Made by a program: the position numbers and the translations under genes. This document shows, piece after piece, positions 48,605-61,984 of a stretch of 64,000 nucleotides of DNA; position 1 is the first letter of the stretch; each line of letters begins with the position of its first letter. The stretch spans positions 1,037,001 through 1,101,000 of the forward strand of contig CANTUR010000680.1 of the NCBI GenBank assembly GCA_947683625.1, given 5' to 3'. Under the pieces are notes generated by a model, which had not been told where the DNA came from, searched no databases, and worked only from the letters and a program-made list of their open reading frames with translations. Source of the stretch: Mallotus nudiflorus (taxonomy: Eukaryota; Streptophyta; Magnoliopsida; Malpighiales; Euphorbiaceae).

Positions 48605-50290
48605 TAGAGAGATTTGAACTTAAGGCAAAAAAGATAGTTGGAATTGATGAAGGATTATAAATGTGATTATATATAACATCTAGGTAAGGCTAATGTGGTA
48701 GTAGATGCTTTGAGTAGAAAGTGTTCGGGTAGTCTTACTCATATCAGAGTGGAGAGGAGCCAATTAATCTAAGGGTTGCATAAGTTAATGGATCAAGGGT
48801 TGATAATGAAGATAAGTAGATGAGAAGGAATGGTAGCTTAGTTCAGAAGCAAATTAGTGTTAAGAGATAGGATTAAGGCAGCTCACGACCAAGATTTTAT
48901 TTTGTTAGAGCTTAAGGATAATGTTTGTGAAGGAAAGTTCACTGATTTTATACTTGATGATGAAGGTGTTTTATGGATAAGTGGTAAATTATGCCTTCTT
49001 TATATGGATAATTTAAGAGAAGAGATCCTAGAAGAAGCACATTCTGCAGCTTACTGTGTACATCCATGTGTTACTAAGATGTACCATAACATTAAGGATT
49101 TGTATTGGTAGGATGGATTGAAGAAGTATGTAGTTGATTATATTTCTAAGTGCTTAACTTGTTAGCAAGTGAAAGTTGAGCATTAAAAGCCTTATGGGAA
49201 GCTTCAACCTCTTCTTATTCCTGAGTGGAAATAAGAGAGAATTGCTATGAATTTTGTGATAGGGTTACCTCATTCAAAGGATGGATACCATTCTATTTGG
49301 GTGATTGTGGATAGGTTAACCAAATCAACTCACTTCTTGCCAGTTAAAGCTACTTATTCTATAGCTAAGTTGGCTAAGTTGTATATTAAGCATATTGTGT
49401 GCCTTCATGAAGTGCATGTTTCCATCGTATCTGATAAAGGTTTTGTGTTTACCTTTTAATTTTGGTAGAATTTACAAGAAGCAATGGGCACTAGGCTTGA
49501 TTTCAATACTGCTTTTCACCCTCAGACAGATGGTTAATCTGAGAGGATGATCCAAACACTTGAGGATATGTTGAGAATGTGTGTAATAGATTTTAGAGGT
49601 AGTTGGGATGATCATTGGCCACTGATAGAGTTTGCTTACAATAACAGCTACCATAGCAGTATTAAAATGGCACCGTATGAAGCTCTATATGGAAGGAAGT
49701 GTAGATCCCTTTTGTGTTGGGATGAGATTGGAGAAAGAGAGTTGACTGAACCTGAGATTATCTAGGTTGCAAATGAGAAGGTTGCTTTGATAAAAAAAAG
49801 ATTAGAAATCGCAGTTAGCAGATAGAAGAGCTATACGGATCTAAAGCCTAAAGATGTAAAGTTTCAGGTTGGGGACTATGTATTTTTGAAGGTGTCACCG
49901 ATAAAGGGTGTGATGAGATTTAATAAGAAAGGGAAGTTAGCACTAAGATACATTGGACCTTTCGAGATTCTGGAGAGAGTGGGCATGGTTGCATATTAGT
50001 TGGCTTTGCCTCTGAATTTTTCTTAAGTGCATCCAGTATTCCATGTCTCAATGTTGAGGAAGTACATTTCAGACCCTTCGCATGTGTTGCAGCCCCAAAG
50101 TGTGGAAGTGAATGAAGATCTGATGTACGAGAATGAACTAGTCGTGATTGTTGATTATCAAGTTTGCCAACTACGTTTGAAACAAATTATGATGGTCAAG
50201 GTGTTGTGGAGTAGCAACAATGTAGAGGAACACACGTGGGAGACCGAGGCTGAGATGCAAGTGGCTTACCCTTACCTTTTCCCTCGATGA
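48605..50290 (+). pseudogene. pol: Pol of element D, second part (RNase H end, integrase, tail)
   Basis: This continues directly from 45237 once S2 and one TSD copy are removed. RNase H end with VVVDALSRKCSG-like sequence, integrase HHCC region (about 49027-49155), then VIGLPHSKDGY and the integrase core with DRLTKS, SDKG in place of SDRG, and an ESER-like Glu region lost to a stop (GGTTAATCTGAG near 49530). The tail SVEVNEDLMYENELVVIVDYQV and EHTWETEAEM ends at the stop 50288-50290. Many C-to-T stops. Not functional. Confidence 0.85.
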
Positions 50291-50340
50291 ATTCTTGTTT
50301 TCAGTTCTTTTTATTTTTGAAATTCAAGGACGAATTTTTG

Positions 50341-50353
50341 TAAGGGGTGAAGA
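50341..50353 (+). promoter_or_regulatory. Polypurine tract of element D
   Basis: TAAGGGGTGAAGA next to the LTR start TGTTATAACCC at 50355; one purine run interrupted by T. Confidence 0.8.
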
Positions 50354-50646
50354 TTGTTATAACCCAAAATTTTACAAATTATTAAATTAATTTTTGGGAT
50401 TTGTAGTGTTAATAATTAGTTTATTAAATTATAATATTTAATTATTTTTTGAAATTAAATTTGAATATTTAGTGTTAAATATTATTTTAATATTATTATT
50501 TTTATTATTTGTGAAATTAAATTAAATTCTAGTGTTAGTATTTACTTTATTATTTCATATCATTATTTTTTTGAAATTAAAGTTTAATTTTTATTTTCAA
50601 TAATTATTTAGTTGAATGATTTTATTAAATTAAATTAATTGTTATA

Positions 50647-50683
<37 letters not shown>

Positions 50684-50919
50684 ATTTTTATTAAATTTTT
50701 CAATATTATTATTATTATTATTATTTATTTTCTATAGTTGAGTCGAGATCGAGGCCTACTGGACCAGGCTAGTCTATCTCTTTTAGAGGAACATATAACC
50801 ATGAGTTATTATTTTATATATACATTGCATGTAGAATACATAATTATGAGCATCCATATTTTTTTAATGTATTTAAACATGAATTATTTTACTAAATGAC
50901 TATTTATATGTTTAGTATA

Positions 50920-53900
50920 TGTAATATCCCGTGTTTTTAAATATTTTTACACTGCATCAGGATATGCAGTGTTAATAATTTTTGTAAATATATATATGAT
51001 ATTTTTACGAGTTGATATGTATTTAAAACCTATTTTAATTATTGTGTATTATTTACAGTGCTTTACGTAAAATTTTCCCGGGACTTGCATTTTCGGGAAA
51101 ATTTTCACGTAAATAATTTATTATTAATTATTTTAAATATATTTTCGGACTTGCATAAGCTCATACGTATTTTTTAAAATATTAAACACCGTGTATATAT
51201 GTAATTATTTATTAATTAGGGTTTAATATTACCCTAATATTTTATTAATTATTTATTAGTTTTATTATTATTTAATTATTTTTATTTAGTATAAATTATT
51301 AAAATATTAAATTTTTATGTGTGTGGTGTATATTTAATGTGTGTGATTTAATATTATTTTAATATATAGTATAATCTATATATATATACACATTATATAT
51401 CAAAAAAATCAAACTTTGAAAAATTACAAAACTGCCCCCGACTACTCCTTCTTCCCCGATCACCTTCCCTTCACCGTCTGGACGCCTGCCGTGCCGTGAG
51501 AGTGCCGTCCGGTGTGCCACCACCTTCCCCAGCCTTCCTCGCCGCCTGTGGTAGCCATTTCCGACGCCTGGAAGCCATTTTTGGCCGGAGAAGCCGAAAC
51601 TTTGGCCACCGTCGATCACGTCGATTTCGGCCACCATTTTCGACACCGCCGGTCTTTTTCTTCTCCTTGATCTCCGGTGAGTGTGATTCTAGCTTTGGTT
51701 TGAGCTTAAATGGTCTAGAATTGCTTAGGTTTCGAATTTTCAATTTCGGCCTATTAGGGTTTTTGATTTTTTTTGAGCTTCGAATTGATTGATTCATGAA
51801 AACTCCCTTCACAAATGTTGATCCTAGTAGCTTGATCTACATGTATGAATTTTTTTGGAATTTTTGGAGATTTTTTGGATTTTTGGGTATTTTTGAATAT
51901 TTTAATATTATTTTCTAATTTTTGGAAATTAATTATTTAAATTATGAAATTGTGTTTTATGGTTGAATTAGGTGTTGAAATGAATTATAGGAATTTATTT
52001 GGAATTTTTATGAATTTCTATGTATTTATTTTGAATTATTGAAGTTTATGTAAATTTGAGAAATTAGGGCTAATTATGTTTTTAATTGAAATTAATTGGA
52101 TAATTGGGTTTAATTATTGATATTATTGATAAATATGTTGAGAAAATTAATTTTGGATAATTATACTATTTTTGGTAAATTTTTGAAGTAATTTTAGTAT
52201 ATTTATATATATAGGGGTATTTTGGTAATTTTACCCTAAATTGGCTAAAAATGTAATTTAATTGGTTTTAATAGTTATTTAAGGTATAAAAATGATTTCT
52301 ACAAATTATTTGGTATTTTTAACTAATTAAAACTATTTTTCGTGAATTATTTTCAATTATATATATAATATACGGTTTTTCTAATAAAATGAGTTTTTAT
52401 TGGTTTTTAATGTGTTTAAAGGTTAATTATGTAATTTCTACTTATAAAATGAATTTCTATGTTATAAGGATATTTTTGGTATTTCCTGAATTGTTCTGTG
52501 TTTGTGGACCCCGGTCGGTAGATTGTAGTTTGGAGTCCGACCGAGGGGTTTTGGGTGTGTTTTGTGTTTGAATTTCGAAGTGTATTTCTTTGCAGGGTCG
52601 GCTCTACTCTTTTGAGTAGAGAGATGTCCATTTTACAGGGGAGGTTCTGTCGAATTTTCGGTAGAATTCTCATAAAACGTGATATCCGGTCGAACCCTGA
52701 TATCGATTCTGTGTTTAATACTCTAGATCGAATTCTAGGATTTCTGTTAGGATTATTCTAATGTCTGTCGTTATTGTTTGTTTAGTTATGCCGAGACCGA
52801 GGGCTAGTGGACCAGGCTCGTCGGACCCGTCTCGTGGAGCGCACTAGGTGAGTTACTATACTATATATATATGCTTAGGATGCATGATTTAGAAATATAT
52901 ATTTTATTTCGATTAAAATGCATAAATAATATGATTTGTATTTAAGTATATTTTTGGTTTATTTTTGGTATTTATTAAATTATATGCATGTTTTGTAAAT
53001 AAAATATATTTAAAATATTTTTAAATATATTTCTAGTTTAATTTATAATTTGATTGGATTTATTTGACATATATATACTCGAAATATACCTAGTTTACTT
53101 TTGGTATATTTCTAGTATATATATGGTTTATGTTGATATTTTATTGAACTTCATGCATCATTTATTTTTGTGTGAATGAATGATTTATATTTATTAAATG
53201 AAGGATATCGATAGAACGTGCTACCTAGTGGGCAGCAATAGGATCGAGTACGTACTGGTATGCCTATAGTATTTAGGCTATATTGCTAACCATTTGTGGA
53301 TATTGGTTGATTATGATTATTGGATGTGTGAGATATGGTGGAGGTGTGATTGCTGGAGCTCGGTTGACCAAGTGTCTCGGGGCCAATCACACTGGCAGTC
53401 AGACTGTTGGAGCTCGGTTGACTTAGTGTCTCGGGGCCAGTCTACTGTCTAAATGGATTAAGTGGATATATTTGGATTCAGTGAGCCTGTATGGCTAGAG
53501 TGTTGTCTAACACTGTTTCCGAGGTTGCGATATTCTAGGGTTCTATGTGATCCTTCATAAACTGTGATTTTCAATAAAATATATGAAAATGATTTTACTG
53601 CATCTGTGTGAATTTGCCTGTATATATACATATTAGATATGTATTATTGATTGTATGCATTGTCATTTAGTGTGTATGTATATATATTATAGTAATTCAC
53701 TCAGTGAGGTCTGACTCCCCTCCGTTGACTATTTTTCAGGAGAGTTAACATCTTCAGACCTCAGTAGCAGGCTTGTACGCCGGATTTCTTCCGCCCCGGC
53801 TTCTTTGTGTAAATTATTTACTTGAGTCTTATTTTTATAATCTAGACACTGCAGTAGTTGTGAATTAAAATGTGGGATTTCATGTATTTTATTTAAAGAG

Positions 53901-54142
53901 ATGTATTATATTGAAACTGGATTTGTATTTAAAGATATATATGTGATGAGTTGAGAATTGATTTAAATCCAGAGATGAGAATGTTATTATTATATTTATG
54001 ATTTTTATTTCCGCTGCATATATATTACTGTTATTGTTATTATTGCATGTTTTATTTTATTTTTAGGCTTGCTACGGGTTTCGGATTCGAAAGAATTCCC
54101 GTTCCCTAGCGCCGGTCATGGCCCCTGTTTTGGGTCGTGACA
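50920..54142 (+). mobile_element. Solo LTR S3, family 1
   Basis: A complete 3,223-base LTR (TGTAATATCCCG to GGGTCGTGACA) with a perfect TSD GTATA (50915-50919 and 54143-54147), inserted in a TTTGGTATATA-type minisatellite of a family 2 LTR. U3 is of the TATA type. All candidate splice sites and hairpins are kept. It is among the least diverged LTRs here. Confidence 0.94.
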
Positions 54143-54147
54143 GTATA

Positions 54148-54262
54148 TATTTGGTATATTTTAGCATATACTTAGCACATATTTGATATACCTTTGGTAT
54201 ATATGTGATATATATGTTTGGTATATTTTGGTATATATTCGGTATATATTTGGTATATTTCT
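54148..54262 (+). repeat. TTTGGTATATA minisatellite in the composite LTR
   Basis: Degenerate tandem units of roughly 11 bases based on TTTGGTATATA, also expanded at 61985-62175 in the E 3' LTR. Shorter versions occur in family 1 LTRs at the matching place. Confidence 0.7.
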
Positions 54263-55212
54263 TTTAAAATGGATGCCATCATGTTTAAATTGTGCATTTT
54301 ATTATTTTAATAATTATACGATTTATTTCAAGGATAGCAGTAGAACGTGCTACCTAGTGGGCTGCACTATGATTGCGTACGTACCAGTGCATTAGATTTT
54401 TAGGATTTGATATGATGAGATTATTTGATGTGAGACTTGATTAATTGATTATTGAGGTTTTGTGTGAGTGAGTAGTGTGATTGTAGGAGCTCGGCTGAAC
54501 TAGTGTCTCGGGGGTAATCACACAGACACTGAGATTGTGGGAGCTCAGTTGTCTAGGGGCCAGTTTACTATCCAAAAATGGAAAAGAGAATTATTTTGGA
54601 ATTAAGTAAGCCTGTGGGCTAATGAGATTCAATGATCGAGGTTGCAAACTATTTAGGGTTCTGCTTCGATCTTTCGCTCAAAATAATTTTCTACATTATT
54701 TATTATATAAAAGTGGATTTTAGCATCTGTGTGAAATGCATGTATAGGTATGTTATTATACTGATGCTTGATTGTATATGACTTAGGTTACATGTATATA
54801 TATTATAATAATTCACTCAATGAGGTCTGACTCCCCACAATATTTTTTTAGGATCCACTAATTCAGACCTTCCTCGTAGTACTCTTCATCGAACTGTTTC
54901 TTCTCTGGTTGATTTATGTAAATACTGAACTATTATCTTTTTGTATTTTAGTAATCACTGTAGTAGTAGCATTATTGTATTAGTAATGTGTGGTATTATT
55001 AGAATCTTGTATTGAATATTGTATGAAAATATTTGTATTATGTTATAAAATAAAGATATGCTTTTATGTTAATTAAAATTTTAATTACGGTGTATTTTTG
55101 TATTATTATTGCATGTGTTTTTATGTTAAGGCTTGCTACGGGTTCCAGATTTGAAAGAATTCCCATTCCTTAGCGCTAGTCATGACTCTCCGGTTTGGGT
55201 CATGACAAAAGT

Positions 55213-55224
55213 TGGCATCAGAGC
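55213..55224 (+). promoter_or_regulatory. Primer-binding site of element E
   Basis: TGGCATCAGAGC, one change from the initiator tRNA-Met complement, six bases after the LTR end. Confidence 0.88.
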
Positions 55225-55415
55225 CTAGGTTATTAGTGTTGTGGACCTAGGTTATCAGAGTCTTGTTTTCTTTGAAACTAATGCAGTAAATTAGGTTCGA
55301 TTATTTCTTCGATAAGTTTTTCTTGATTTAGTTTTCTGCATAATCGTTAGGATGTCTGTTTGTTATTTGTTGTTGTCTTTTTTATCTAAATATTTTTGGT
55401 TTTGTCTTTTTCAGA

Positions 55416-56700
55416 ATGAGGAGGCAAGCACATATTGCTCCACCGGTCGTTGAGGCCAAGGATGATGAGTCCTTTTAGGATGAGGTTTTACCTCTTGAGC
55501 CTTCAGTCAGGTGCAGATGCAGAGGCAGAGGTAGACCTTGAAGAGCGATAGGTCACCATATGCAGAAAGAGCTACAGGATGAGGAACTTGTAGAGCAAGA
55601 GTTTGTGGAAGCTGTTATACCTCTAGTCGCATCGCAGATGCAGCCTGGTTATCAGTAGGGTATGTATGACCCTAAAGTAGTGTTTTTTTACGACAGAGTC
55701 AACAAGATAACATTTAATAGGACTACAGATCCCCTAGACTTTATGTATACTATTGAAAAGAGGACTTAAACTGCTCACACTGAGTATCAGAGGATTATAA
55801 TAGTCGAGCTATATGTAGAGGGACCAACCCTGGATTGGTTCATTTAGGTTATTCAATCTCACATGACTATACTCACTTGGGCTCAATTTCGAGAGAGATT
55901 TATGAGGCATTTCAGTTTAGAGCCTATGCAGATGAGTTATAGACTTTGACTAAGAAGTATCACTAGAGGTAACAGATCAGTAGAGGACTACACCATAGAG
56001 TTCCTCAGACTAGGTTGGTATGCAGAGGACCTGATGAGAGATTAGTACTTTACAGTTATAACGTTTGTCACTGGACTGGGTTCTGAATTCACTGGGATGC
56101 CTATGGTGGGCCTTACTCTTGAGTTTATGATAGAGTTAGTCAAGGAGATAGAGCTCATATTGGTTAAGTAGGGAGTTATGCCTGATTACTATCAATTGGG
56201 AGGTGTACTGACAAGAGGATTACAAAGTACTCAGTATACTACCTTCTAGATTGACTCTAGCAATCGGTAGAGAGGTTCCTATCAGCAGAGCTAGAGACCT
56301 CCATAGAGAGTCCACAGGAGTAACAAACATGGCCATGGTGGACCACATATACCTATCAGATTTAGTTTTGGAGCTACTAATAGTAGAAGTGGTCAGAGTT
56401 TGAGTTACGGCAGCACGAGATCAGTAGTTAGTACTTGTCCAATGTGTTGGAGAGTCCATCAAGGACTGTGCTACATGACTCAAGGAGCTTGTTTTAGATG
56501 TAGATGGGGCATTTTGCCAAAGCATGTCCATATTTTGGCTACTAGCAGCAGTTTTTACCATAGCCTATCGCTAGTTCAGCTCCAGCTCCTTATCAATTGC
56601 CTCCAACTTAGTATCTGAGTATGACGTAGCTTATTGCCCAGTAGGGGCATGGCAGAGGTAGTAGAAAAGGTGCTAGGGGTTTTAGTTAGGCTTCCACTAG
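55416..56700 (+). pseudogene. gag: Gag of element E, many stops
   Basis: ATG at 55416 starts the same basic N-terminus as A and B (MRRQAHIAPPVVEA). The core reads TLDWFI and LTWAQFRERFMRHF (about 55827-55910). The Cys-rich end begins TCPMCWRVHQG (about 56431), and the zinc knuckle CFRC near 56490 has lost about three residues and shifted frame, so the CX2CX4HX4C pattern is broken. Stops are numerous, mostly CAG-to-TAG changes. It is more decayed than in A or B. Confidence 0.85.
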
Positions 56701-59700
56701 CCAGTAGGGACGTTAAGGTCATACCAGAGTCTTCACCCTCACCCAGTAGGATGCTTAGGCTTCCAACGCCATTGTTGCAGGTATACTTTTAGTCTATTAC
56801 TTGAATGCTAGAGTTTTGATTGATCCGAGTGCCACACATTCTTTTGTGTCCCTTGTTTTTACTTTGAAGTCGTGTTGGCAAGCTTCAAGGATGACTTTTC
56901 CTTTATTTTATTCCACTCCTCTAAGTGATTCATTAGATATTGATATGGTTCTTTTTGGTTTTTCGGTGTTAGTAGGAGGTAGAGAATTGCCAATGGAATT
57001 GGTATTGTTGGAAGTGATGGAGTTTGATGTGATCATTGGTATGGATTGGTTATCTCAGAATTATACTGTTGTGGATTGTTAGAGTAAAGAGGTGATTTTC
57101 AAAATTTTGGATGAAGAAAAGTTTAAATTTATAGGTGATAAGAGTTCTGCATATGATAATCTCATTTTTGCTATCACGGCTAGGAAGATGCTGAGGAAAC
57201 ACTATCAGGGATACTTAGCACTAGTCAAGGATACTTCAGTAGAGAAGTTGTCTCTCATGAATATTCCGGTAGCTTGTGAGTTTCCTAATATTTTTCCTGA
57301 GGAATTGCCAGGTTTGCCACCTTATAGAGAGATCAAATTTTGTATAGATGTGCTCGAGAATAACCCCTATTTTAGTGTTACCTTATAGAATAACTCTTGC
57401 AAAGTTGAAGGAATTAAAGGAGCAATTGCAAGATTTATTGGATAAAGGTTTCATTAGACCTAGTGTTTCTTCTTGGGGTGGACTAGTCTTATTTGTGAAG
57501 AAGAAGGATGGTACACTGAGACTATGCATTGATTACAGAGAGCTGAATAAGGTGAGAGTGAAGAACAAATATCCTTTTCCTAGGATAGATGATTTGTTTG
57601 ATCAACTTCAGGGTGCATAGGTCTTTTCCAAAGTTGACTTGAGGTTGGGTTATCATCAGTGGCGGATCAATGAAGTTAATGTTCCTAAAATGACATTCTG
57701 CCCTCAATATAGCCATTATGAGTTTTTGGTGATGTCCTTCAGGTTAACTAATGCACCTTCTGCTTTTATGGACCTGATAAGTAGGGTATTCAGACCGTTT
57801 GTGAATCAGTTTATGGTAGTCTTCATTGATGATATACTGGTGTATTCGAAGAGTATGGAGGAGCTTGTATATCACTTAAGGACCATACTACAGACACTGA
57901 GAGAACATTAACTTTATGCTAAATTCTTGAAGTATGATTTTTGGTTAGAGAGTGTTGCATTCCTTGGACACGTGGTGTCTAAAGATGGTATTTAGGTTGA
58001 TCCATAGAAGATTGAGGCAGTGTCTATATGGCCTAGATCGACATTAGTTATAGAGATTCAAAGTTTTCTGGGTTTGGCTGGGTATTATAGGAGGTTTGTG
58101 CAGGATTTCTTAAGAATTGTAGCTCCTATGATTTGCCTAACTCAGAAGAATGTGAAATTTGTGTGGTCAGATGCTTATGAGAACATTTTTCAGTTATTGA
58201 AGGAGAAGTTGACCATAACTCTAATTTTGACCTTACCTAATGGAAAAGACAAGTTCACTATGTATTGTGATGCCTCTAGAGTCGGCCTAGGTTGTATGTT
58301 GATGCATAATGGTAGGGTGATAGCTTATGCTTTGAGGCAGTTGAAGAAACTTGAACAGAATTATCCTACTTACAACTTAGAGATGGCAGCAATGATATTT
58401 ACTCTCAAGATTTGGAGACATTATTTGTACGGGGTGACTTATGAAATTTTCACAGATCACAAGAGCCTAAAGTATATTTTCCAGTAGAGAGATTTGAACT
58501 TGAGGCAAAGGAGATGGTTGGAACTCCTAAAGGATTATAACTATAATATTCTTTATCATCCAAGCAAGGCTAATGTGGTAGTAGATGCTTTAAGTAGGAA
58601 GTCCTTGGGTAGTCTTTCTCACATTAGTATAAAGAGGAGACCTTTGATCCAAGAGTTGCATGAGTTAGAGGATCAACGTTTAATGATGAAGATTAGCATA
58701 TTATGTGGATTGCTAGCTTAGTTTAGAGTCAGATTAGTGTTGAGAAATACGATTAAGGCAGCTCACAGCCAAGATCCTATTCTAGCAGAGCTTAAGGAGA
58801 ATGTTCGTGAGGGAAAGTTCACTGATTTTACACTTGATGATGAAGGTGTTTTTTGGATCAGTAGTAGATTATGTATTCCTGATGTGGATAATTTAAGAGA
58901 GGACATCCTTGAAGAAGCACATTCTATAACTTATATTGTACATCCAGTTGTTACTAAGATGTACCACAGTATCTAAGATTTATACTGGTGGGATGGATTG
59001 AAAAAGGATGTAGCTGATTATGTTTATAAGTGTTTGACTTGTCAGTAGGTGAAAGTTGAGCATCAAAAGCCTTCTGGGAAGCTTTAACCTCTTCCTATTC
59101 CTGAGTGGAAATGGGAGAGAGTTGTTATGGATTTTGTGGTAGGGTTATCTCTTTCAAAGGATGGATACGATTCCATCTGAGTGATTGTGGATAGGTTAAC
59201 CAAATCAGCTCACTTCTTACTAGTTAAAGCTGCTTATTCTATAGCTAAGTTGGCTAAACTGTATGTTAAGCATATTGTGTGCCTTTATGGAGTGCTTATT
59301 TCCATTGTATCTGATAGAGGTTCAGTGTTTACCTCTTAATTTTAGTGGAAGTTGTAGGAAGCAATGGGCACTAGGTTTGATTTCAGTACTACTTTTCACC
59401 CTCAGATAGATGGTCAATTTGAGAGGACAGTCTAGACACTTGAAGATATGTTGAGGATGTGTGTATTAGATCTTGGAGGTAGTTGGGATGTTCATTTACC
59501 ACTAGTAGAGTTTGCTTATGATAATAGCTACTTGAAATGGCACCATATGAAGCTCTATATGGAAAGAAGTGTAGATCCCCTATGTGTTGGGATGAGTTTG
59601 AAGAGAGAGCATTAACTAGAGCTGATATTATTCAGGATGCAGCTGAGAAGGTTGGTGTGATCAGGAGGAGATTAGAAATTACGGCTAGTAGATAGAAGAG

Positions 59701-60160
59701 CTATGCATATCCAAAGTGCAGAGATGTGGAGTTTATGGTTGGAGACTATGTGTTTCTGAAGGTGTCTTTGATGAAGGGTGTAATGAGGTTTGGCAAGAAG
59801 GGGAAATTAGCATTGAGATACATTGGACCATTTGAGATTTTGGAAAGAGTGGGCATGGTTGCATATCAATTGGCTTTGCCTCTGAATCTGTCTTAAGTGC
59901 ATCCAGTGTTCCATGTCTCGATGCTCAGGAAGTATATTTCAAACCCTTTGCACGTATTGCAACCTGAGAGTGTGGAAGTGAATGAAGACCTGATGTATAA
60001 GAAAGAGCCAGTTACGATAGTGGATTATCAAGTTCGTCAATTACATTCGAAGTAAATCTTGATGGTCAAGATGTTGTGGAGGAGCAAAGACGAGGAGGAG
60101 CACACATGAGAAACCGAGGCTGAGAGGTGGATGGCCTACCCTTACCTTTTTCCTCAATGA
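56701..60160 (+). pseudogene. pol: Pol of element E, many stops
   Basis: The protease active site reads DPSATHSF (about 56821), with Gly replaced by Ser. Reverse transcriptase follows from KELKEQLQDLLDKGFIRPS (about 57408), with FIDDILVYSKS kept (about 57822). RNase H has YCDASRVGLGC and FTDHKSLKYIF (about 58260-58485). The integrase HHCC region is at about 58920-59045, then the core with stops, and a small deletion near 59530 (YDNSY followed by loss of about 10 bases). The tail SVEVNEDLMY ends at TGA 60158-60160. Stops interrupt each domain. Confidence 0.88.
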
Positions 60161-60209
60161 ATTCCTGTTTTCTATTCTTTTATTTAAAATTTGAGGATGA
60201 ATTTTTGTT

Positions 60210-60220
60210 AGGGGAGAAGA
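60210..60220 (+). promoter_or_regulatory. Polypurine tract of element E
   Basis: AGGGGAGAAGA just before the 3' LTR, whose first base is C instead of T (CGTTATAACCC). Confidence 0.8.
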
Positions 60221-60481
60221 TCGTTATAACCCAATATTTTTAAATTATTAAATTAAATACTGAGATATGTAGTGTTAATAAATATTTTAAATTTTTATAT
60301 ATTATAATTATTGTGTGTAATTTAATTTTAGTGTTGTATATGATTATTTATCTATTAATATTATTATTGTTATTATTTGTGAATAGTATTAAATTATTTT
60401 ATTTTAAATATTTTAATATAAGTGGTGAATTTAATTTAAAAGTAATGAATCATTTTTTAATAATAACAATAATAATAATAA

Positions 60482-60533
<52 letters not shown>

Positions 60534-60555
60534 GTTATTATTATTATTATTATTA
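60482..60555 (+). repeat. TTA trinucleotide microsatellite
   Basis: About 24 TTA units with one interruption (TTG) inside the U3 of the E 3' LTR. A shorter run occurs at the matching place in the composite LTR (about 50657-50680). Its translation gives a Leu run with no coding meaning. Confidence 0.85.
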
Positions 60556-61984
60556 GATATATGTGATCTGGTATTTTTTCCTAATTAATTAAAAAAATCA
60601 GAACATAAAAAAATTTCGGGTTTCTCTCTCCCCTTTCTTTTTCCTTTTCTTTCTTTTTTCTCTTCTTCTTCTTCTTTTTCTTCTCCAGTTATGTGTAGTG
60701 CCACCCCAAGCCTCCGCCAGCCACCACCAACCACCACCAAGTTTCACCAACTTCACCTCTTCCCTTCTGCCGTCATCTGTAGCCCTCCCTTCCCATTTTT
60801 TCGATGAGAACAGAACACAGTAGCAGTTGTAGTGACACCGTGATACTTTTTGGTGGAGATAGCTCGTTCGACTTCTCTTGGTTTGGGCAAGCTCATTCTC
60901 AACTCGGTTTAACCTTAGAACGTCCGGGAGTGAATTATGTTCAAGTTTTAGTTTAGGTCTATTTAAATTTATGAATTTTTTGAGCTTGTTATGGTTTGAT
61001 TCAAGTTTAATGCCTTAAGAAAAGTTTTTATACGTATCAATAGCTACTCAAATATATTTTTATTTTATTTTTCTGAATTTATTTAGTTTATGTATAAAAA
61101 TTGTATTTTTGATAAATGAAATGAATTTTATTAATTATATGTTTTGTGTTGAAAATTATGTTAATTAGTATAGTTAATTTAAATAATAAGCTTTAGAAAT
61201 GAGAAAATAATTTTTTACTAATTTATAGTAATTTTGGGTAATTTTTGGAAATATTTATTATTATGGTAATTTTTTGATAAATTAGTAAACTTTGTATTTT
61301 AATTGAATTTATTGTTAATTAGTGTGTTTTGGATAACTTTTGAATAATAAATAGTATTGAAATAATTTTTATGGATTATTTACTATTTTTAGCTAATTAT
61401 TAATAATATTTGAAATTATACTTAAATAATGGCTTGTTTATTATTTTTATGATTAAAATGGGTTTTAGCTATTTTTATTACATAATTGAGTAATTTAAGT
61501 AATTAATTTGTACTTTTTGCTATTTAAATTCAAGTATTTGAAAAATGTAATTTTTACTAATAATATTTAACTCTATTTGAGATTTTATTAAATTAATTTG
61601 GAAATGAATTATCTTTAATGTTTTTGTTATTTAAATAAATTATTTTGAGATATTTTATTGATTTTTATGGATTTTAATGATTTTTAACATATTGTTATTA
61701 AATTATTGATTTATGTGTATTTTGGTTCTCGGTTGGGTAATTAGTGTAGTTCGGGGGCCTGGTCTGAGAAATTGTGCATTTGTGAATATTAAAATGTGTT
61801 TGCTTGTAGGATCAGCTCTACTTTTAGTAGAGATACATCCAGTTTACAGAGAAAACTTTTAGAGGAGTGTACAACTGTGAGTTATTATTTTATATATGCA
61901 TTGCATGTAGAATACACAATTATGAGCATCTATATTTTTATAATGTATTTAAACATGAATTATTTTACTAAATGATTCTATATA

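Larger units (their letters stand above)
50355..55207 (+). repeat. Composite LTR shared by D (3') and E (5'), interrupted by S3
   Basis: The LTR consists of 50355-50919 and 54148-55207 with S3 between. The first ~380 bases start TGTTATAACCC directly after D's polypurine tract and end in a TTA repeat (about 50650-50735). From the GTCGAGATCGAGGCC block on (about 50738) it matches the E 3' LTR closely. It is about 1.6 kb, shorter than the 2.9 kb E 3' LTR, because the leader and the AT-rich stretch around candidate intron 1 are missing. It ends GGGTCATGACA and is followed by E's primer-binding site. Confidence 0.8.

Noticed and set aside
60313..60588. 91-codon frame with a long Leu run
   Set aside because: Translation of a TTA microsatellite in the LTR.
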